DNA of 64,000 nt from Tachypleus tridentatus (taxonomy: Eukaryota > Arthropoda > Merostomata > Xiphosura > Limulidae): assembly GCF_004210375.1 (NCBI RefSeq), contig NC_134825.1, forward strand, positions 62,673,558 to 62,737,557. The letters are read 5' to 3'. A model generated the notes under the pieces. The model worked only from the letters and a program-made list of their open reading frames with translations, did not search any database and was not told the origin of the DNA. This document shows positions 11,824 through 23,100 of this stretch, piece after piece; the first letter of the stretch is position 1, and the number at the start of each line of letters is the position of its first letter. The translations under genes and the position numbers were made by a program.

Positions 11824-12144
11824 ATGTTACGCAAAGGAAGCAATGCGAAACGATACTCTATTTGTAACATTTTACAGTACTGAAATTTGATTAAATTAAA
11901 TGATGTCGTAAGTGCAACAGGCAGTAACTTAGTAATAAAGTTCTAACAGATAACTGCAAGGATTTGTCTTGAAAGATAAAGATACCAAAATATTTTATTC
12001 ACCAAAAGAGAAAAAATATGAGAAGTGACTGTGGAACATTTAAGAAACTAAAGACCAATGATAAATTAAAATACAAATCATTATTGTTAGATTATTATTA
12101 TCGTATCGTAATGCTGGTTTTATTATAGGTTCTTTGGACGAAAA

Positions 12145-12480
12145 TTATGTAAATTCATGATTAATGAAAAAGTATCTTAGGACATGAAAAGTTGCTTCCC
12201 TTATATGTAATTGTAAAATAACGCCCATAGAAACTGTAAATCATAAATTATGAAACCAAAAGTTTGCTTGTTTCTTTGTATATACTTAACAAATCTTCGT
12301 GCCAAATTTGGTGAAGATCCATCAACGGGGGACGATGTAATGGTTGAAAACACGAAAATACAAAACCGCAAAACGTAAAACATAAAACTGAAAATTTGTG
12401 TGTTACTTCAAATAAACCTAATGAACATTCTATATCAATTTTCTTGAAGATCCATCTGCACATTTCGAAAAAGTTAGCGT
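12145..12480 (+). repeat. Unclassified dispersed repeat, copy 2
   Basis: This is the inverted counterpart of 5452-5722, sharing atgattaatgaaaa, aggacatgaaaag, gcttcccttat and aatttggtgaagatccatc. The latter motif (gaagatccatc) occurs again near 12446. No coding function was seen. Confidence 0.5.
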
Positions 12481-13148
12481 AAGAAAAAGAATGAGGTTTG
12501 TTATCATTACTTTATTACTATAAATTACCATCGAAGGAAAACCAAACAAGAATATGGAGCATAAGCCTCTTTTCTAAACCTTTAATTCACAGGAAAAATT
12601 ACAAAAACATTTTACGCATCTCAAACCTATTTCAATGTTCATCTCTTGTCTTTAGCTTTTTTAGCCACACGGATTAAATGTTCTGACGAAGCGGATCAAA
12701 TAAGTTGATTACATTCGATTCTTAACTAAAGAATATTGTAACTTAATAATGGTCCTGTCTAACAGAAATATTATTTTTCTCTCATGTGAGATAAATTAAG
12801 ATTACCGAGGTAGTGAAAAAAATAACTTTCAGTGGGCATATAAAGTCAGTAGCTCAGCTTGAAAACTTACAATACAGTAAGATAGAAATGGTCAATAATA
12901 ATAGCTTTATATTAGTAATAGAAAAGTTATGTTTCGATTACAGACGAGATCATGCAGTAATTCAGCTTATAAAATCAACAGAATACAAAACTGTGGTACA
13001 GAATAAATTATCAAGGTCTATATAAAATGGTCTACTTTTTATAAATTAAATTCTCTTCTTAATGATTCAATGGCAAATATTTTTTGTGCTATATTATTGC
13101 TAATTTCGGTTCTACATACAGTAAGCCTATGTAGTTTTGACGTTTTAT
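12481..13148. other. AT-rich intergenic DNA
   Basis: Nothing recognised. A 70-codon open frame at 12813-13025 has ordinary AT-rich composition and no domain. Confidence 0.45.
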
Positions 13149-13261
13149 CAATTATGTTTTAGGCTTGGTACAATACCCAGAGTAACAATTATGTTTTAGG
13201 CTTGGTACAATACCTTAACTAACAATTATGTTCTAGGCTTGGTACAATACCTAAAATAACA
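13149..13261. repeat. 37-bp tandem repeat, three copies
   Basis: Three head-to-tail copies of a unit containing attatgttttaggcttgg and tacaatacc start at 13151, 13188 and 13225, spaced exactly 37 bp. Differences are confined to the spacer bases and one T/C change. Confidence 0.85.
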
Positions 13262-13302
13262 AGAAATACAGACATTTTATTCACAGTCTCCTTCACTGAT
13301 CT

Positions 13303-13586
13303 TTGTTTGTTTGTTTGTTTTTGAATTTCTCACAAAGCAACTCGAGGGCTATCTGTGCTAGCCGTCCCTAATTTAGCAGTGTAAGTCTAGAGGGAAGGTA
13401 GCTAGTTGTCACCACCCACCGCCAACTCCTGAGCTACTCTTTTACCAACGAATAGTGGGATTGACCGTCACATTATAACGCCCCACGGCTGAAAGGGCGA
13501 GCATGTTTGGCGCGACCGGGATGTGAACCCGCGACCCTCAGATTACGAGACGCACGCCTTAACACGCTTGGCCATGCTGGGCCCTA
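13303..13586 (-). mobile_element. SINE-A full-length copy with 11-bp target-site duplication
   Basis: A minus-strand copy with a (gttt)n tail on the plus strand and a complete head. The direct repeat ttcactgatct at 13292-13302 and 13587-13597 flanks it. CpGs are largely retained. Confidence 0.92.
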
Positions 13587-14020
13587 TTCACTGATCTAAT
13601 ATCTCATCAGTAACTCTAATTTGAAGCCCAGTATCGTTTATAAATTATGATACTTTTAGCTGCCTGGAGTTATCTATCTTTCAGAAAATCATATTATTTA
13701 TAACCAGCGACATTGAAAAATATGTATTTTGTTGTAAATCTGTAGTTGAGCAGAGTTTTAAAACAATGCAATTTTACGTTTTCTTACCTTTCATTGGTAC
13801 AAGACATTTTTTTCATATTAGCACTAAGAAATAAGGTTTATATTTGTTAAAAAGGATGTATTTACAAATTTAAGCATAAAACTTTGAGAAATATTATAAA
13901 CATTACACTAGAGGTTAAAAAACAATAAAAGGTAAACCTGAGTTTCCTTTAAAACAGTGTATTTTAAACGTTTTTCCCCTAAGTGTGTCTTTAAACTGTC
14001 AATGCTGTGTTTTTCTTCCT

Positions 14021-14147
14021 GTCTAATTTAGTAGTATAGGACTAGAGGGAATGCAGCTAGTCATCACCCTCCACCACCAACTCTTGGGCGACTCTTTTTT
14101 TTCCTAACGAATGGTGGGAGTGACCGCAACATTATAATGCCCCCACG
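14021..14147 (-). mobile_element. SINE-A body fragment
   Basis: Only the central body remains, from ctaatttagtagtataggac to cattataatgcccccacg. The tRNA-like head and the terminal tail are absent. Confidence 0.75.
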
Positions 14148-15108
14148 TACAGTAGAGAAGTTATAATTGCAAGAGTCTAAAGCTGAGAGCAAAGGTCTCT
14201 TATTTTTATTTGTTTATCGAAAAGCCACTTTTCTTTGTAATAGTTTTGTCCCCAGCTTATTCAAATATAATCTAGTCATATCACAGTTGAACGAAATTTT
14301 AACACATTTTATTTTTTGCTCGAATTACTCCATTATACATGGAGAACCTACACTTCTGTACAATGATTACCTGACTGATTTTCTAAAAAAATTACTCGCA
14401 ATTTTCTAAACAACAGACTCCGATCGTCTGTTACTGTTCAGATCGCCCTCAAATTTTCCCTCGTTATATCTCTGCCTTTTATGAACTCACAATCTTTACA
14501 AATTAAAAAATACATATATTATCTTTAACAACAACAACAAAAAGCCAAAAAACTAATAAACAGACATAATCTTCACATTAAACACTTATTTCAATATAGA
14601 AATCAACTGACTAAACTAAGCCTCTAGGTTCATGGCTCGTGTGTATGTGTATGTATAGTGATTGTAAGGTCACACACATCGATAAAACAAAATGCCACTT
14701 GAAAACTAGAGTCTGTGAATATTTAAAAGCACCAAACTGTTAAACAAGAAGCGGCCCTCTATTGCTTAAACTTAACACTCATCCATTCATTCACATGTTA
14801 AAAACCACGGGTCACAATATTTAATATAATGGTTTCGCTGTCATTACTACACCATCTTCAGACCTTGAACTTTACATTAAAGAAAGTTTACCCACAGCTA
14901 AAGACCGCCCTACTCTTAAGATGTAAAATTGTAATAAATTTACACAATGAAAAGTAAAACTCATATCTTTCGTAACATATTCTGTAATCATTTTTCTTTC
15001 TTTTCTTTTTATCTTTCCCCTTATCACTTTCTTCAATAACTAAGTAAACTAGTGATTAACCATACTACAGTTTTCGGTAATAAATTTACTTGTAACCCTA
15101 TTTTCAGA
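14148..15108. other. AT-rich intergenic DNA
   Basis: No gene was recognised. An 80-codon open frame at 14167-14409 begins at the edge of the SINE fragment and has no visible domain. Confidence 0.45.
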
Positions 15109-15179
15109 TTTCGCTGTCCCCTCGGTGGGCTCAGCAGATAGCCTGATGTGGCTTTCCTATAAGAAAATATACACACACC
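15109..15179 (+). mobile_element. SINE-C 3' fragment
   Basis: The fragment starts at the box-B side (ccctcggtgggctcagcaga), continues tagcctgatgtggcttt, and ends in the CA-rich tail. It is 5'-truncated. Confidence 0.75.
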
Positions 15180-16171
15180 GATTTCGCTGAAGATGGAGAA
15201 AATATAATCTCCAACATTTCAACCTTGGAAATGAAATATTGTTAAAGATGAGTTTTATTTTATGCGAAATAAAATCCAAGTTAAAGGTAATCTAAATTAA
15301 GAAAACAAATTATAATAAAACTATAAATTTGAATATTTTGATTAAATACAATTTGTTTAAACCGTTTCGCAATTAATCTTTTCTTCAAACTGAATTAAAA
15401 TCGAAGTTAGTCAGAACTTCTAAGACACATTGAAGGTTCACTGAGTTTTTATAACAAAAAGCTACTTTTTGAAAATTGTATATCAAGTACGTCTTTGTAC
15501 CAGTATGATATTAACAATGTGATTTGATAAAAAATGTTCAGAAAAATATAAAAGTATAAACGTATAACGATAATTTTAATTGAAAAGCTTTATTTAAATA
15601 CGTATGTTTTATGTAAAATTAAAAAGATAATATGTGATTTTATATAATTTAAAATAATAAAACAGCAAATGAGAAATATTTGGAATTTAATGAAAAATAT
15701 GATGTTTTTTGTAAATCACAAAACAAAGTTCTCTCTAATCCAAAATTATAAAAAAATTAAAGATGGACTAAATTTGAAAAGAAGCCATAATGAAATTCTA
15801 GAGTTGGGAATTTGATTGCAAATATCTGTTTTTAGAAGCCTTAAATGACTTTGTCTTTTTTCAAAAGTGAAATATGATTGAAGTTAGTCATAATTTTAAG
15901 ACACATAGAGCCTTATGTCTAGGAAGTTTTAAGTTAAATATATATATATATATATTTTAAATGACACATGAAGCACATCTTTCCAACAGAATAATATCAA
16001 ATTTTTGAATAACCTTGTTTCGCAAATTGTCAATAGTAATTAAAAGAACATTTTGTAACAGACAAAAAGGATTTATTTAAATTTGTTTAAAACCAAGCAT
16101 AATACATTGGGAGTTTAATGAAAAACAATTTTTAGAGAAACTTAAATAAGAGCTGTTTGGAAAGCTTGCAT

Positions 16172-16178
<7 letters not shown>

Positions 16179-16207
<29 letters not shown>

Positions 16208-16256
16208 CTTACAGCAAAACCACATCAGACGATCTGCTGACTCCACTGAGGGAAAC
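16179..16256 (-). mobile_element. SINE-C 3' fragment with (TG)n run
   Basis: A (TG)n microsatellite joins tttcttacagcaaaaccaca and gatctgctgactccac, which is the 3' part of SINE-C on the minus strand. The TG run is the complement of the element's CA tail, expanded. Confidence 0.75.
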
Positions 16257-16315
16257 ATAAAATTAAATCTTTCTAGCAGAAAACGACTTAAAAGTTAACC
16301 AAACTTGAGAGAAGT

Positions 16316-16577
16316 TTGATTTCTTTTGAATTTTCGTGCAAAGCTACCCGAGGACTATCTGCGTTAGCCGTCCCTAATTTGTGGTGTAAGAAAAAAGAGA
16401 AGGCAGCTAGTTATCACCACCCACCGCCAACTCTTTTACTAACGAATATTGGGATTGACCATCACATAAAACGTACCCACAGCTAAAAGGATGAGCATGT
16501 TTCGTACGACGGGGATTTGAACCCGCGCCTCTCAGATTATGAGTCAAGTACCTTAACCACCTGACCATGCTGGGCCA
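16316..16577 (-). mobile_element. SINE-A copy with 11-bp target-site duplication
   Basis: A minus-strand copy, slightly shortened in the body (cttgggctact is missing). The direct repeat ttgagagaagt at 16305-16315 and 16578-16588 marks the insertion. It interrupts the old tandem array. Confidence 0.9.
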
Positions 16578-16944
16578 TTGAGAGAAGTAATGAATTTCGA
16601 ACACTGGTCATTTTCACTGAAAATTCTTAGTTTCTGAAGCCTTTTCATGAGTAACCTTTTCATTAAAAGCAAAGTAAATTTGAAGTTAGCCGCACTCTCT
16701 AATACATATCGAAACTTGAGACTTGAGATTTTTAATGAAAAATAATAATTTTTGATTATCTTATGTCAATGCATATTCCTACAAATGCTTCAGTCAAGTT
16801 CATTGTGCTGAAAAAAAAAACTTTTGTCAAACACAGAAAAATAAGTTAAAGTTATATATGAAGTATTCGATTGAATTTATTTTGTAAGAAAACAAACAGC
16901 AAGCCAGAACCATTAGTAGTTTGATTATTTTTTTCCCTCTAGTA

Positions 16945-17088
16945 CAGTGATTCCTAACCAGGGGTGCGAGATGACATTTGTTTTGGCCACCTTCACCTTT
17001 ATTCTTAAATAAATAAATACTGTGAGGAGTGCGAGAACATATTAAATTTTTTTAGGGGTGTGGGGCATAAAAAGGTTGGGAACCACTG
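16945..17088. mobile_element. hAT-type MITE, 144 bp
   Basis: The inverted termini are cagtgattcctaacc on the left and, as its complement, cagtggttcccaacc on the right (2 mismatches in 15). An 8-bp direct repeat, ctctagta, lies at 16937-16944 and 17089-17096. CAGTGGTTCCCAACC-like ends with 8-bp duplications are characteristic of non-autonomous hAT elements. It has no coding capacity and would depend on a transposase supplied elsewhere. Confidence 0.9.
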
Positions 17089-17096
17089 CTCTAGTA

Positions 17097-17395
17097 GGTA
17101 CCATATTCAAAGTGGACACTGATGACGATGCTTTTCCACTGATCTCTTCTTCTTGAGGCACCGTAAGCGGTCTTTCCTAATGGGCAAAGTGGGCTATTGC
17201 CTGAATTCTCACAGATGCTGTACTTTTAATTTACTTCTCAGTTTTCTTTTCATTATGGGACCCATTTCACTGAATTCTGCCCTGGTCTCCAGAATGACTA
17301 AAATAGTCCTTGCGAGGCACACAGTGTTGACACATTCATCCATTTGGACAACCTTTCTATTCCATTGTTTCCCCTTAATTTAAAGATAATAAAAC
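17097..17395. other. Unidentified GC-richer segment inside the old tandem array
   Basis: About 300 bp of less AT-rich DNA next to the hAT MITE does not follow the array's landmarks. A short plus-strand frame (17153-17383) and partly open minus-strand frames exist, but no domain is recognised. It is probably the remnant of another insertion. Confidence 0.35.
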
Positions 17396-17805
17396 TTAAA
17401 TAGAAGTGTTTTTTTATGCAAACTTAATCAAAGGTTAATTTTGAAAACAAGCTATAATGATACTTCAGATATGGGAATACTTTGTTGAGACTCTTTGCTG
17501 GTTTATATTTTTTGAAAGTAAAATAGAATCGAACTTAACCAGAATTTGCAAGGCATATAAAGACTTATGCCTAAGGAAATTTGATGGAAAAAAAATAATT
17601 TTCGAAAAGTTTATATACAGAACAAATTTCTAGGAGAATAACAACAAAGTGAATTTAAAAAATCTAAATATCAAGGGTAAGATTAATAAAGAAGTGTTTC
17701 AATCCCGAAATAAATGTAACTGAATATTAAATTTCACATTGTGCGTATTAATATAAAAACGGCGATTCTAAAACATTTGAAGCTGAATGGAAATTTTTAT
17801 GTCTT

Positions 17806-17876
17806 TTGAATCCCGGCGGGCAGAGCATAGATAGCCCATTCTGTAGCTTTGTGCTTAATTACAAACAAACAAACAA
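17806..17876 (+). mobile_element. SINE-B 3' fragment
   Basis: The fragment runs from the box-B side (gaatcccggcgggcagagca) to tgtagctttgtgcttaatta and an (aaac)n tail. The head is missing. Confidence 0.8.
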
Positions 17877-18189
17877 GTAGAATATCGTTTGAAAAGATTA
17901 AATAGGAGTCTCTTATCCAAAATAAAAACAAAGTTAAAGATTGACGGATTTCACTAAGAAACCGTAATGAAGTTCTAGAATTGGTAGTTTCTGTTTAAAA
18001 TTTCTATTTTTCAAAAACTTCCTTAAATTGTCTTGTTATCAAAAGTAAGTTAAAAGCGAGCTTAGCCAGAATTTCCAAGGAGGGTCAAGCACTGCATAAC
18101 ATTGCAGAGTTATAATGAAATAATCAAGTTTTGAAAATATACATCTTTCTATCAGAATAACGCAAAAAAGGAGGTTTGCTTTTTTTGTA

Positions 18190-18320
18190 GTTAAGCACTA
18201 AGCTGTGCAGGGACAGCGTTAAATCTTCGGAATTACAACACTAAAACCAGGGGTTCGATTTCCTTCAATGAACACAGCAAATAGCTCTTTGTGGCTTTGC
18301 TATAAGAAAATGCACACAAC
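18190..18320 (+). mobile_element. SINE-C copy
   Basis: A diverged head, a box-B-like ggggttcgatttcc, and the tail tggctttgctataagaaaat with a CA-rich end identify SINE-C. It is followed immediately by an inverted SINE-B-like head. Confidence 0.75.
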
Positions 18321-18396
18321 ATACTCACCATGGATATCGAAACCCGGTTAGTAGCATTATAAGTCTGCAGATATACTACAGTATTACCGGGGAGCA
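18321..18396 (-). mobile_element. SINE-B-like head fragment, inverted
   Basis: Read on the minus strand, this gives accgggtttcgatatccatgg preceded by a tRNA-like gtagtatatctgcagactta. Only the head region is present, arranged tail-to-tail with the SINE-C copy to its left. Confidence 0.6.
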
Positions 18397-18542
18397 GCAA
18401 AAACAAAGCAAAAAAAGAGAACAAAATCGTGGAAAATACAAACGTTTAATTATTGTGATTTTGAGGAAAATATTTTAAAGTAAAAAAATTACTATTTTAA
18501 TTACAAATTAAATTTAACATCTACGATTGTGCACGTTATTAG

Positions 18543-18826
18543 TTTGGGTTTGTTTTGAATATCGGGCAAAAATTCTACACGAGGGCTATCTGGCCGCTAG
18601 CTGTTCCTCACTTAGTAGTGAAAGGCTAGAGGAAAAGCAGCTAGTTATCATCACCCGAAGCCAACTCTTGGGCTACTCTTTTACCAACGAATAGTGGAAT
18701 TGATTTTAACATTATATCCACTTTAGAGCTGAAAGGGCGTGCATGTTCTGGGGAACTAGAATTCGAATTCACGACCCTCATATTACGAAGCAAGCACTCT
18801 AACTATCTGACCATACCGGCCCATAG
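18543..18826 (-). mobile_element. SINE-A copy with 8-bp target-site duplication
   Basis: A diverged full-length minus-strand copy. The short direct repeat gttattag at 18535-18542 and 18827-18834 flanks it. It interrupts the old tandem array. Confidence 0.85.
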
Positions 18827-19135
18827 GTTATTAGAAAACTTATTTTTGAAACTTTTCCCACATTTATCTTTTTTTTTTTTTCAAAAGTAAAATAAACTCT
18901 AATATAGCCAGAGCTTCGAGGTTACATCAAGTCTTTTAAAATTACTAACGATTACATTTTGGCAGTGTTGATGAAAAGAGAAACTTTTTCTTTGTAAACA
19001 CGCAAAAAATGTACATTTTAGTGGAAAATTAAATATGAAATCTCCGATTGTGTGTAATTTTGATGGAGTTTAATAAAAAGAAATTACAACCTCTGCAAAG
19101 CTTAGATGGAAATTTTCTTTTATCCTCTAGAACTG

Positions 19136-19787
19136 CTTTCCAATATGCAGAAATCATTGGTACATGCCTGAAAGACATGAAATGCAACCTGGCACAAGAT
19201 AGTCTCTCAGGGACAGTTCTCTTCTAAACCTTGAGCTCGTCCGATAGATCGTTTCATTTTCCACTGGAATGAATCGACATCTCATATGAAATATTTCCCA
19301 GTCTTCCTCCAGATGTTAGATAGCATAGACAGAGAGACTGTCTAAGTACTGCACATCCTATTCCTGAGTTCACCCAGTTCAAGTGGACTTGTCTGAAATA
19401 TTTTAGGAACTGGCCTAGTTCCTCTCTTAACATAATATTTAGGGACAACTACGGACCTGTTGGTCCTTCTCTGCTGTCCCATCCTCTAAGCAAAACTAAA
19501 ACTATTAAATGAAAGACATTAAACCTAGTCCTTATCTTCACATACCTATCAAGCTTCTTTTAAATTGATTCAAATTTACTGCCTCCACAACATTTGAAAA
19601 CAACCCATTCCATTGGCCAATCATTCGATTTGAAAAATAAAGACGGCTTCCACTTTGCCTGAATCTGTATTCATATCCCCTAGTTCAATAATTCTCACTG
19701 TTAAGTATGAAAAATGTTACTGTATTAACATTATCAATTCATTTTATAATCTTAAACACTTCAATCGGATCCTCTCTAAATCCTTTT
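19136..19787 (-). mobile_element. CR1-like LINE, 3' fragment
   Basis: On the minus strand, from about 19787 downward, the translation resembles the C-terminus of a CR1-type ORF2. It shows a DPIEVFKIIK block, a TRGYEYR block, FSNRMIGQWNGLFSNVVEA and NLNQFKRSL before a stop. About 400 bp of 3'-UTR-like sequence follows, including gggacagcagagaaggacc. The rest of the element is missing. The 5' break abuts a poly-T block at 19784-19799. The 3' limit is uncertain. It lies about 120 bp upstream of the start codon of the NT5DC gene. Confidence 0.75.
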
Positions 19788-19906
19788 TTTTTTTTTTTCA
19801 AGAGAAAACAATATTTAGCTTTTGTGAAAAGGAAATAAATTTTAACATACACACACATAACTTTTCCTAAATTTTAAGGTGGCATTAGTAAGCAGTTGTA
19901 GTAAGC

Positions 19907-20128
19907 ATGGCGGTCAACGTTTTTCGTTTTGTGTCACCTTGTATCTCTGGAATTATTTTTCAACGAAGAGTCTTAAATGTCGAATATTTACTAATTAAAA
20001 GAGCACAGAGGACTAAAATAAATATATCAAGTTTTATTTAACTCGTAGATGTTATTCCTCATTAGATGGGCATAAACATAAAAATAAACTGTTAGAAAAA
20101 TATTTTGCAGCTAAAGAAGCAAGTGAAG
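19907..20128 (+). CDS. NT5DC2/NT5DC3-like: NT5DC exon 1: start codon and mitochondrial leader
   Basis: The ATG (19907) opens a basic, hydrophobic N-terminus ([15 protein letters not shown] and onward). The frame meets a stop at 20039-20041, just after the T run at 20032-20035. In the frame one base earlier the sequence continues [20 protein letters not shown] to a donor (gaag|gtaagg). It then leaves one base, which matches the phase of exon 2 exactly. One extra base in or near that T run would therefore give a continuous leader of 74 codons. Either the assembly lacks a base or the allele is broken. The donor side is well supported, and the start by its context. Confidence 0.75.
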
Positions 20129-23100
20129 GTAAGGCTAAGAGTAACATTAAGGTTGTATTTTGTAAATTGAAATTTAGTAAGCTGTAAGAATGAGATGGCT
20201 TGTTTTGTTAATGTTTTAATAAAAGTATCATTAAAAATCAAGGTGTACTACACTGGAGAAGTTGTTGTTTTTTTATATATATCCTGCATAACAAATGTGG
20301 TTCTTTTCCGAGCATCCAAATCTTACTCTTAATTGTTATTTACATAATAATTTTCAAGTTAAAGATTTAGTTGGTGATACTTGATATATATATATCAATA
20401 TTTATGTAGAGAGGATTCAGAAGAAAGCAACTAGGAGGGTGTGGGTAAAAGTTGGAGAAAGGAGGTGATAGGTTTTTAAGTGCCTTCAGTAAAACAGAAT
20501 GCCTCTTTCATGTACCTACAGATTATCCAGGTGGTAGCACAAGTAGTAAGAGCACAGTTTTGTTGCAAACTGTCCACTGGTTTGAGATTGGGCTTCCAAA
20601 GCTGTTGTTGGTAGTCAGAGGTATTTTAAAAATGCATTTAATTTGTTTGAAGACATTTTAAAAGCAACCTCAAACTTCCTCTAACACTTCAGAAAACTGG
20701 AACTTGACCAAGGAAACAGTTTTCAACAAAAACTGGCAGAAAATACTTGTGCCATTATGAGAAGAGTCAGTAGGTACACAATAAAAATGTTATGTTTGTC
20801 TGAAGACACTTTAAAAGTTACTTCTGACTTTTCCAGTTGTTCAACTAGGATGTTTTCTGATGATGGGTGGGATTGTCATATGATGATAGACCAATTTTAG
20901 TAATATGTATAATTTCTTTTCACTTGACGAAGAAAGAGTGATAGATGATATGATTTAAAATTATTCAGAAAATTCATGATGACATTATCTGTAAGGTCTC
21001 AGATGTATTTGTGATGTATGAGAGGAGAAGGGAGCCTTGATATGTATTATATCAATTGTATATTTTATTTCTTTGTGTAGACAAAATAAAACAACACATT
21101 GAAAAATAGTGTTACTCTTTCATTATAGGGTAATATATCATTATTACACATATTTTGTAATAAGTGTCTAGAGTTATGATATATTTTCACAGAAATTACA
21201 CAACCCTGTAACTCTTTCAGTCAGTTTAAGAGAAGATCAAAAGTGTTTTCCAGAAAATTATTGAACATTATGTTGTTTTACTTATAAAGTTTTGTGCTAA
21301 GTTAATTAGTATACTTCTACATTTATGATTTATTATGCTGTATTTTTTATTCTTCCCCTCTCTCTCTTTTTTTTTAGTTGGAATGCCCCCTCTTGATGTT
21401 GACCCCCATGGAGTGTTTGCAAATAACGAACTTGATCTTGGTGACATTGAAGTTTATGGGTTTGACTATGATTACACTTTAGCCGTGTACAAGGAATCTC
21501 TTCATTATTTAATTTATGATCTTGGGCGAGATTGGTTACTCAATAAGTTTAAGGTGAATTAACCTAATGTTTATTTTCAGTGAATTTTAAATAATTGTGC
21601 TTTTATTTATTTTGTAGTAATTTCACTAACTTTGTAGGAATATCTTTGTCATCGTCTTTCCAAGAAATGCTACTGAAGATGTATATTTGATCATTTTGAA
21701 CTTTTTTCTTTATAAATACATATACTGTGATAATTATATGGTTGTATAAAAATTTAAGTTTAGTGTTTAAACAATTAAATAGTAAACCAGTTGTACAGCT
21801 TTTCAATCTGAAATGAAGTATGTAAACTTAATTGTAAAAGAGGAAAAGTTGCTTCTCTTATGTGTTTACTTGCATTTGGAATTTATATGACATTTGTCTC
21901 ATGCACTAAAGTTTAGTGTTTAAGTGTTTTTGCACTAACTGGGAGATTTTTTTGTGTAACGTAAAAGTTAAAATTGTTGTTTCTGTTACTGTTTGATAAA
22001 TGTTGAGAGTTCATATGTTAATACTGTAATACTGTTCAAATTAGCATTTAGTGTGTGCAACTAAACTTGTACCTTATAGCTGTGCTACTGATGTTGAAAG
22101 CTAAAGGCATAACAACTGGTTAATAAAAGCTTGGTGTCACATTTATCTAAAGTTTATCAATTTTTAATGTGTATTTTTGTTAAGCAAGTATAATGCAACT
22201 ATAATTTCTGTTTGTTCAGTTATTGGTAAGTTATAAAACAGGCCAAATGAATTGCATTATAAAAATTGGTTATTTATCACTTCTCATTTTAAAGATAAAC
22301 TTAATAACTTCAGTAAAAAGATAAGGTAATGATAAAATAGTGTAATATAACTTTAGACTTAATGTTTTCAGTGAGTTGCTAAACTATTTGTATTTAGTAT
22401 TCTAAGATAATAATAAAATAGTGTAATATAATTTTAGGCTTAATGTTTTCAATGAGTTATTTGTATCTAGTGTTTTTTGTTTATTCCCAGGCTGCACTGA
22501 TTAAGAATAAGAATGGTGTGTTAAGTACTTACGCCTTTGTAAGGTGTGGTAAGTGGGTTTTATATGGGAATTTTGGACTAACATACACATTTAAAGAAGC
22601 TAGTAGTGAATTTGTAGTTTGTGTGTAGAGTTCACAGGTTGTAAGAGAAATTGGAGGCTTTCCTAAATAGAATAGAGGTTATGAATAGAGAGATGGATAA
22701 ACTGTAGGAAGTGGCAGCAAGGTTTAAAAAAGAACTTAAGTTTTTTTTGCATGTAAACGATATAGTGACTGATAATAATTATCAGGATGTTAATTTTAAT
22801 AAAACTATTAGTAATAGATGTAATTATAATGAACAGGTTGTATTAAATACTATATTATTGCCTTTAGTTTGTGTAGATGATGAACTGGAGGAGAAGAGGA
22901 TAACCTAATTAACAGATGCTGAAATTGGGATGGGAATGAAAAACTTAACAATATTATTGTTACTGGTACTGATACGATATCAGTGGAGTAAGTAAGAAGA
23001 CAAGAATTAGATTATTCTATTCAGGGGCAGAGATGGAGTGTATTATTAAGAGAGCAAATGATATAGTAAAGGGTGCTAGCACTGTTGCAATCTTTGTAGT

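Larger units (their letters stand above)
15220..19135. repeat. Decayed tandem repeat of about 450-470 bp, at least six copies
   Basis: A set of diverged landmarks recurs in the same order. The anchor resembling tcaaaagtaaaat followed by gaagttagccagaattt lies near 15384, 15857, 16654, 17510, 18035 and 18877. A second anchor around a catctttc-caacagaataat motif follows each. A third one near 'aatttaatgaaaa' precedes the next copy. After subtracting the SINE and MITE insertions between them, most spacings fall near 450-470 bp. The units are too diverged to encode anything. I read this as an old satellite-like array later broken up by transposons. Confidence 0.6.

Noticed and set aside
3491..18826. 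tRNA genes suggested by box A/box B-like sequences
   Set aside because: These are heads of SINE copies. The heads run directly into SINE bodies and the folds are degenerate, so they are not functional tRNA genes.
22443..22628. Exon-like ccag|gctgca site with a 61-codon frame in intron 2
   Set aside because: The frame does not continue the NT5DC protein, exon 2 joins exon 3 cleanly without it, and the content fits the start of the decayed LINE.
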